From: Bacteroidaceae bacterium
GTDB lineage: Bacteria; Bacteroidota; Bacteroidia; Bacteroidales; Bacteroidaceae
Length of the DNA stretch: 64,000 bases
NCBI GenBank assembly: GCA_017526905.1
Contig: JAFXQT010000067.1
Coordinates: 1-64,000 of the forward strand
Direction: 5' to 3'
Numbering within the stretch: the first letter of the stretch is position 1; each line of letters begins with the position of its first letter. The translations under genes were made by a program, and so were the position numbers. Below, one piece after another: positions 60,133 through 64,000 of the stretch. The notes below the pieces were generated by a model. It was not told where the DNA came from. It saw only the letters and a list, made by a program, of their open reading frames with translations, and did no database searches.

Positions 60133-62694
60133 ATGAAAATTAAAGCAAGCAATGCCAACGACGCATCCTGGAAGCCAGTGACCGTCAAGAGCAACATCCC
60201 CGAGGAACTGAACAAGCTGGAGGAACTTGCCCACAACATGTGGTGGGCTTGGAACCACAGCGCACGTTCGCTCTTCTCACATCTGGACGAGGACCTCTAC
60301 GAGCAGTGTGGGCAGAACCCCGTGCTTATGCTCGAACGTCTCAGTTTTGAGAAGCTCGAAGAACTCTCCAAGGACAAGGCCATCATCAAGCGGATGAACG
60401 ATGTCTATAAGGAGTTCCGCACCTACATGGACGTGGAGCCCGACAAGAATCGTGCCAGCGTGGCCTACCTGTGCATGGAATACGGCCTGAACCAGGCACT
60501 CAAGATCTACTCCGGTGGTCTGGGCATCCTGGCCGGCGACTATATCAAGGAGGCTTCGGACTCCAACGTGGATATGGTGGCCGTGGGCTTCCTGTATCGT
60601 TACGGCTACTTCACCCAGACGCTCAGCATGGACGGCCAGCAGATAGCCAACTACGAGGCTCAGAACTTCGGTTCGCTGCCCATTGAGCAGGTCATGGATG
60701 GTGGCATGCCCATGGTCATTGATGTGCCCTACATGAACTATCAGGTGCACGCCTATGTATGGCGTGTGAATGTGGGCCGCGTAAAGCTGTATCTGCTTGA
60801 TACCGACAATGATATGAACTCCGACTTTGACCGTCCCATCACCCATGCTCTCTATGGTGGCGATTGGGAGAACCGTCTGAAGCAGGAAATCCTGTTGGGT
60901 ATTGGTGGCGTGCTGCTGCTCAAGAAGCTGGGCATCAAGCGCGACATTTATCACTGCAACGAAGGCCACGCTGCGCTGTGCAACGTGCAGCGCTTGGTGG
61001 ATTATGTGCAGAGCGGTCTTTCTTTCAACGAGGCCATGGAACTGGTACGCGCCAGCTCGCTCTACACCGTGCACACCCCCGTGCCCGCCGGCCACGACTA
61101 CTTTGACGAGGGCCTCTTTGGCAAGTACATGGGTGGCTACCCGCAGCTGCTTGGCATTTCATGGGATGAGTTCATCGGTATGGGTCGCCAGAACCCCGAC
61201 GACCACAGCGAGCGCTTCTGCATGAGCACCTTTGCCTGCAACACCTGTCAGGAAGTGAATGGCGTGAGCTGGCTGCATGGTGAGGTGAGCAAGAAGATGT
61301 TTGCCAACATCTGGAAAGGCTACTTCCCCGAGGAGAGCCATGTGGGCTACGTTACCAACGGCGTGCACTTCCCCACCTGGTGTGCCACTGAGTGGCGTCG
61401 CCTCTATGCCAAGCATTTCCCCGAGACTCACCTGTCCGACCAGAGCAACGAAGACATTTGGCACGCCATCTATGATGTGCCCGATGCCGAGATCTGGAAG
61501 ACCCGCATGGCCCTCAAGACTAAGCTTGTCGATTACATCCGCGAGCAGTTCCGCGACTCCTGGCTCAAGAACCAGGGAGACCCCAGCCGTGTGGTGAGCC
61601 TCATGGAGAAGATCAATCCCAACGCCCTGCTCATCGGTTTCGGCCGTCGGTTTGCTACCTACAAGCGCGCACACCTGCTCTTCACCGACCTGGAGCGCCT
61701 GGAGAAGATCGTGAACAACCCCAACTATCCCGTGCAGTTCCTCTACACCGGTAAGGCACACCCCGCCGACGGTGCTGGCCAGGGTCTCATCAAAAAGATC
61801 TACGAGATTTCGCAGCGCCCCGAGTTCTTGGGTAAAATCATCTTCCTGGAGAACTACGACATGCAGTTGGCACGTCGTCTCATCTCCGGCGTGGACATCT
61901 GGATGAACACCCCCACACGTCCCCTCGAGGCCAGCGGCACCAGCGGCGAGAAGGCCCTGATGAATGGCGTGGTGAACCTCAGCGTGCTGGACGGCTGGTG
62001 GCTGGAAGGCTACCGCGAGGGCGCCGGATGGGCACTCACCGAGAAGCGCACCTATGAGAACCAGGCCTATCAGGACCAGCTCGATGCAGCCACAATCTAC
62101 AGCCTGCTGGAGAACGAGATCATGCCTACCTATTATGCACGCAATTCCAAGGGCTATAGCCCCTCGTGGATCCAGGTCATCAAGAACAGTATTGCACGCA
62201 TCGCTCCCCACTACACCATGAAGCGTCAGCTGGACGACTACTACACCAAGTTCTACAACCCCATGGCTGCCCGCTTCAAGAAGATCTCTGCCGACAATAA
62301 CAAGGAGGCACGCGAGATTGCACTCTGGAAGGAGAATGTGGCCGAGCGTTGGGATGCCGTCAAGGTGGTCAGTGCCGACAAGTGCGAGGCACTCGTGGCC
62401 GGACAGATCGAGGCTGGCAAGAAGTACGACATCAACATCGTTATCGACGAGGCAGGACTGGACAATGCCATCGGCGTGGAGTTGGTAACCATCCACACGG
62501 ACAAGGACAACGTGGACCACATCTACCACGTGGAGCCGCTGGATGTGGTGAAGCGCGAAGGCAACCTGTACACCTTCCACGTCACCCACACCATCAACAA
62601 TGCAGGTTCGTTCAAGATTGCCTACCGCATCTACCCCAAGAACGACAAACTGCCGCACCGTCAGGACTTCTGCTACGTGAAATGGTTCCTCTAA
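60133..62694 (+). CDS. glgP: alpha-glucan phosphorylase (GT35)
   Basis: The product is 853 aa. An N-terminal DUF3417-type domain ([20 protein letters not shown]) precedes the phosphorylase fold. The pyridoxal phosphate region [19 protein letters not shown] (about residues 598-616) has the Schiff-base Lys. Other marks are [20 protein letters not shown] and [15 protein letters not shown]. It releases glucose-1-phosphate from glycogen ends. The last 100 residues are a beta-rich extension. An intrinsic terminator follows. Confidence 0.95.
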   Translation: MKIKASNANDASWKPVTVKSNIPEELNKLEELAHNMWWAWNHSARSLFSHLDEDLYEQCGQNPVLMLERLSFEKLEELSKDKAIIKRMNDVYKEFRTYMDVEPDKNRASVAYLCMEYGLNQALKIYSGGLGILAGDYIKEASDSNVDMVAVGFLYRYGYFTQTLSMDGQQIANYEAQNFGSLPIEQVMDGGMPMVIDVPYMNYQVHAYVWRVNVGRVKLYLLDTDNDMNSDFDRPITHALYGGDWENRLKQEILLGIGGVLLLKKLGIKRDIYHCNEGHAALCNVQRLVDYVQSGLSFNEAMELVRASSLYTVHTPVPAGHDYFDEGLFGKYMGGYPQLLGISWDEFIGMGRQNPDDHSERFCMSTFACNTCQEVNGVSWLHGEVSKKMFANIWKGYFPEESHVGYVTNGVHFPTWCATEWRRLYAKHFPETHLSDQSNEDIWHAIYDVPDAEIWKTRMALKTKLVDYIREQFRDSWLKNQGDPSRVVSLMEKINPNALLIGFGRRFATYKRAHLLFTDLERLEKIVNNPNYPVQFLYTGKAHPADGAGQGLIKKIYEISQRPEFLGKIIFLENYDMQLARRLISGVDIWMNTPTRPLEASGTSGEKALMNGVVNLSVLDGWWLEGYREGAGWALTEKRTYENQAYQDQLDAATIYSLLENEIMPTYYARNSKGYSPSWIQVIKNSIARIAPHYTMKRQLDDYYTKFYNPMAARFKKISADNNKEAREIALWKENVAERWDAVKVVSADKCEALVAGQIEAGKKYDINIVIDEAGLDNAIGVELVTIHTDKDNVDHIYHVEPLDVVKREGNLYTFHVTHTINNAGSFKIAYRIYPKNDKLPHRQDFCYVKWFL

Positions 62695-62735
62695 TCGGAA
62701 ACCGACACGCTTTTACGCAAAGCGCCTGAAGTAAA

Positions 62736-62778
62736 AAAGGCACGGACTTCCTCTACGGAATCCCGTGCCTTTCTTTAT
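62736..62778 (+). terminator. intrinsic terminator of the glycogen operon
   Basis: A perfect 10-bp stem AAAGGCACGG/CCGTGCCTTT (62736-62745 with 62763-62772) contains a nested TTCC/GGAA pair and is followed by CTTTATG. Confidence 0.82.
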
Positions 62779-62919
62779 GTCCAGATGTCAAGAGGCTGCC
62801 GATACCACCGGCGGCAGAGTGGTGGCGAGGTTGACTGTCGGGGGCGCTGAAAGGCACAGTCCACGATCGACATTGTAAGGAAAATAGGCATTTCTTGTCT
62901 GGTGTGCAAAGTTTTTTTG

Positions 62920-62928
62920 TATCTTTGC
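62920..62928 (+). promoter_or_regulatory. -7 promoter element of the YjbR/flavin reductase unit
   Basis: TATCTTTGC with a weak CTTG at 62894-62897. It lies about 140 bp before the first start codon, so the leader is long. Confidence 0.6.
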
Positions 62929-62929
62929 A

Positions 62930-63070
62930 CCGTAGAAAGCGCTCGGACAGGTGCCGTGGCCAATACGGGAATGCAGCCATAAGGCAGGGCAGGACCGTCG
63001 GCGCAACCTCAGACCCGGTGCAGGCCGGCTACCGACTGCTGCATACATCAACGCACAAATGGGATAGGGT
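62930..63070 (+). other. long, possibly structured leader upstream of the yjbR-like gene
   Basis: About 140 nt of GC-rich DNA with several small inverted repeats (CCGT...ACGG, GCCATAAGGC). No ORF is seen. GGTGCC followed by AATA and GGGAAT gives a loose likeness to part of a cobalamin riboswitch, but the conserved core and the terminal B12-box are missing, so it is not called as one. Confidence 0.4.
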
Positions 63071-63415
63071 ATGAACATAGAAGAATATCGCGACTATTGC
63101 CTCTCGTTGGGCACAGATGTGGAGGAGAAATTGCCCTTCACGGCCTTCCGCTACGCCAGCGGTGTGCTGGTTTTCTATGTGCACGGACACATGTTTGCCT
63201 TCTTTGACTGCGACCACTTTGGCATCGTCACTCTCAAGTGCCAGCTCGAGCGTATCGACGAGTTACGTGCCACCTACGATTGCGTGGGCAAACCGTTCAA
63301 TCTGCCACCCAAGCACTGGATTGGCGTGGATGCCTCTACGGCTCCCGACCAGCTGCTGTGCCAGCTCACCCGCAACTCCTACGAGATTGTCAAGGCCAAG
63401 TATAAGCAAAAGTAA
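63071..63415 (+). CDS. MmcQ/YjbR-family protein
   Basis: The product is 114 aa. MNIEEYRDYCLSLG, the middle VEEKLPFTAFRYASG and the end PKHWIGVDASTAPDQLLCQL with SYEIVKAKY are typical of MmcQ/YjbR proteins, which have a CyaY-like double-wing fold sometimes called DNA-binding without firm proof. It is cotranscribed with the flavin reductase gene 30 bp downstream. Confidence 0.92.
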   Translation: MNIEEYRDYCLSLGTDVEEKLPFTAFRYASGVLVFYVHGHMFAFFDCDHFGIVTLKCQLERIDELRATYDCVGKPFNLPPKHWIGVDASTAPDQLLCQLTRNSYEIVKAKYKQK

Positions 63416-63445
63416 CACCCATTACTCATAAACGAAAGGAATTGT

Positions 63446-64000
63446 ATGAAAAGCTTTAAATCAAACCCGTGGCTGTTGCCACAACCTGTGCTGATTATCG
63501 GCACGTACGACAAGGATGGCAAACCCAATGCCATGAATGCTGCCTGGGGTGGCGAGTGGGATATGCATGAGATCATGATCTCGCTCAGTTCGCATCAAAC
63601 CACCGACAACCTTGCCCACTGCCCCGAGTTCACCCTGACCTTTGCCACAACCCAGACCATGGTTGCTGCCGACTATGTGGGCATCGTCAGCGGGCGTAAC
63701 ACCCCCGACAAGATGCAGCGGGCCGGCTGGACCGTTGAGAAGGCACCCAACGTGAACGCTCCTGTGTTCAGTGAGTTTCCCATGACGCTGGAATGCCGTG
63801 TCAAGCAGAAGATTAGTGAATCGGAAACGGGCTATTACTTGGTAGCCGAAATAGTGAATATTCTCTGCCAAGAGCAGTACCTGGCCGAGGACGGCAAGCC
63901 CGACGTGGCCAAGATGCAGCTCATTACCTACGACCCTGTACATCACACCTACATACAGCTGGGCAATGCCGTGGGGCACGCCTTTGCCGATGGCAAACAG
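63446..64000 (+). CDS. flavin reductase family protein (partial, cut by the window end)
   Basis: The visible 185 residues start MKSFKSNPWLLPQPVLIIG and continue with PNAMNAAWGGEWDMHEIMIS. AHCPEFTLTF, VSGRNTPDKMQRAGWT and APVFSEFPMTLECRV follow the FMN-binding split-barrel flavin reductase pattern. It would reduce flavin or use FMN with NAD(P)H. No stop codon occurs before position 64000. Confidence 0.92.
   Translation, partial: MKSFKSNPWLLPQPVLIIGTYDKDGKPNAMNAAWGGEWDMHEIMISLSSHQTTDNLAHCPEFTLTFATTQTMVAADYVGIVSGRNTPDKMQRAGWTVEKAPNVNAPVFSEFPMTLECRVKQKISESETGYYLVAEIVNILCQEQYLAEDGKPDVAKMQLITYDPVHHTYIQLGNAVGHAFADGKQ

Noticed and set aside
62930..63070. Cobalamin riboswitch
   Set aside because: GGTGCC and AATACGGGAAT recall part of the motif, but the conserved CCCGCAACTGT-like core and the B12-box are missing, and the downstream genes are not B12 related.

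Overview
The window is a 64 kb piece of a Bacteroidales chromosome, probably Prevotellaceae or a near relative. The evidence is direct. There are SusC/SusD pairs, lipoprotein signals with acidic residues after the Cys, a GT3-type glycogen synthase, DUF5686, DUF3737 and DUF4295 proteins, a TamL-like lipoprotein barrel, and promoters of the Bacteroidetes form TTTG-N19/20-TAnnTTTGC. The GC content is high for this group, so long meaningless antisense ORFs are common. The exact species cannot be named from the sequence alone. No rRNA, tRNA, transposase, integrase or CRISPR array was found.

Region 1 (1-19157, minus strand) is dominated by one seven-gene surface operon. Read in the direction of transcription it encodes a large fasciclin-domain lipoprotein, SusC-like and SusD-like proteins, two more fasciclin-domain lipoproteins, and a second SusC-like/SusD-like pair. 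A strong intrinsic terminator closes it, and a separate gene for a double-thioredoxin secreted protein follows. No glycosidase, sulfatase, peptidase or ECF sigma/anti-sigma gene is in the operon. It therefore looks like an uptake or adhesion machine rather than a classical polysaccharide utilisation locus.

Region 2 (19158-19868) has no gene but carries three families of short repeats. Region 3 (19869-24926, minus) is udk, an MltF-like lytic transglycosylase and a Dna2-like nuclease-helicase fusion, with the last two genes overlapping. Region 4 (24996-37180) is rich in secreted enzymes: a GH88 hydrolase, an HExxH protein with a beta-trefoil region, a PL1 pectate-lyase-like protein, and two paralogous M6 metalloproteases. 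greA and ispE are interspersed. A second gene-free stretch (31472-32210) contains five 22-bp repeats with a GGGTTAACCC core.

Region 5 (37225-57637, plus) is mostly core genome. It holds a DUF5686 protein, a MATE exporter, DUF3737 translationally coupled to a MalY/PatB aminotransferase, an acidic-tailed unknown protein, an SSS symporter, map, tsaD, pncC, rpmB-rpmG-DUF4295, a small winged-helix protein, lepA, a Crp/Fnr regulator, an rRNA/tRNA methyltransferase, TamL, an MBL hydrolase, a small Cys-rich protein and a Ca/Na antiporter. Region 6 (57840-64000) has a small exported protein, the glycogen pair (GT3 synthase and GT35 phosphorylase), a terminator, and a two-gene unit (YjbR/MmcQ and flavin reductase) behind a leader of about 140 nt. 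The flavin reductase gene is cut by the window end.

The candidates most worth following up are the double SusCD/fasciclin operon, the two unrelated 22-bp repeat arrays, a 7-bp repeat that contains the stop codons of two unrelated genes, and the nuclease-helicase fusion.
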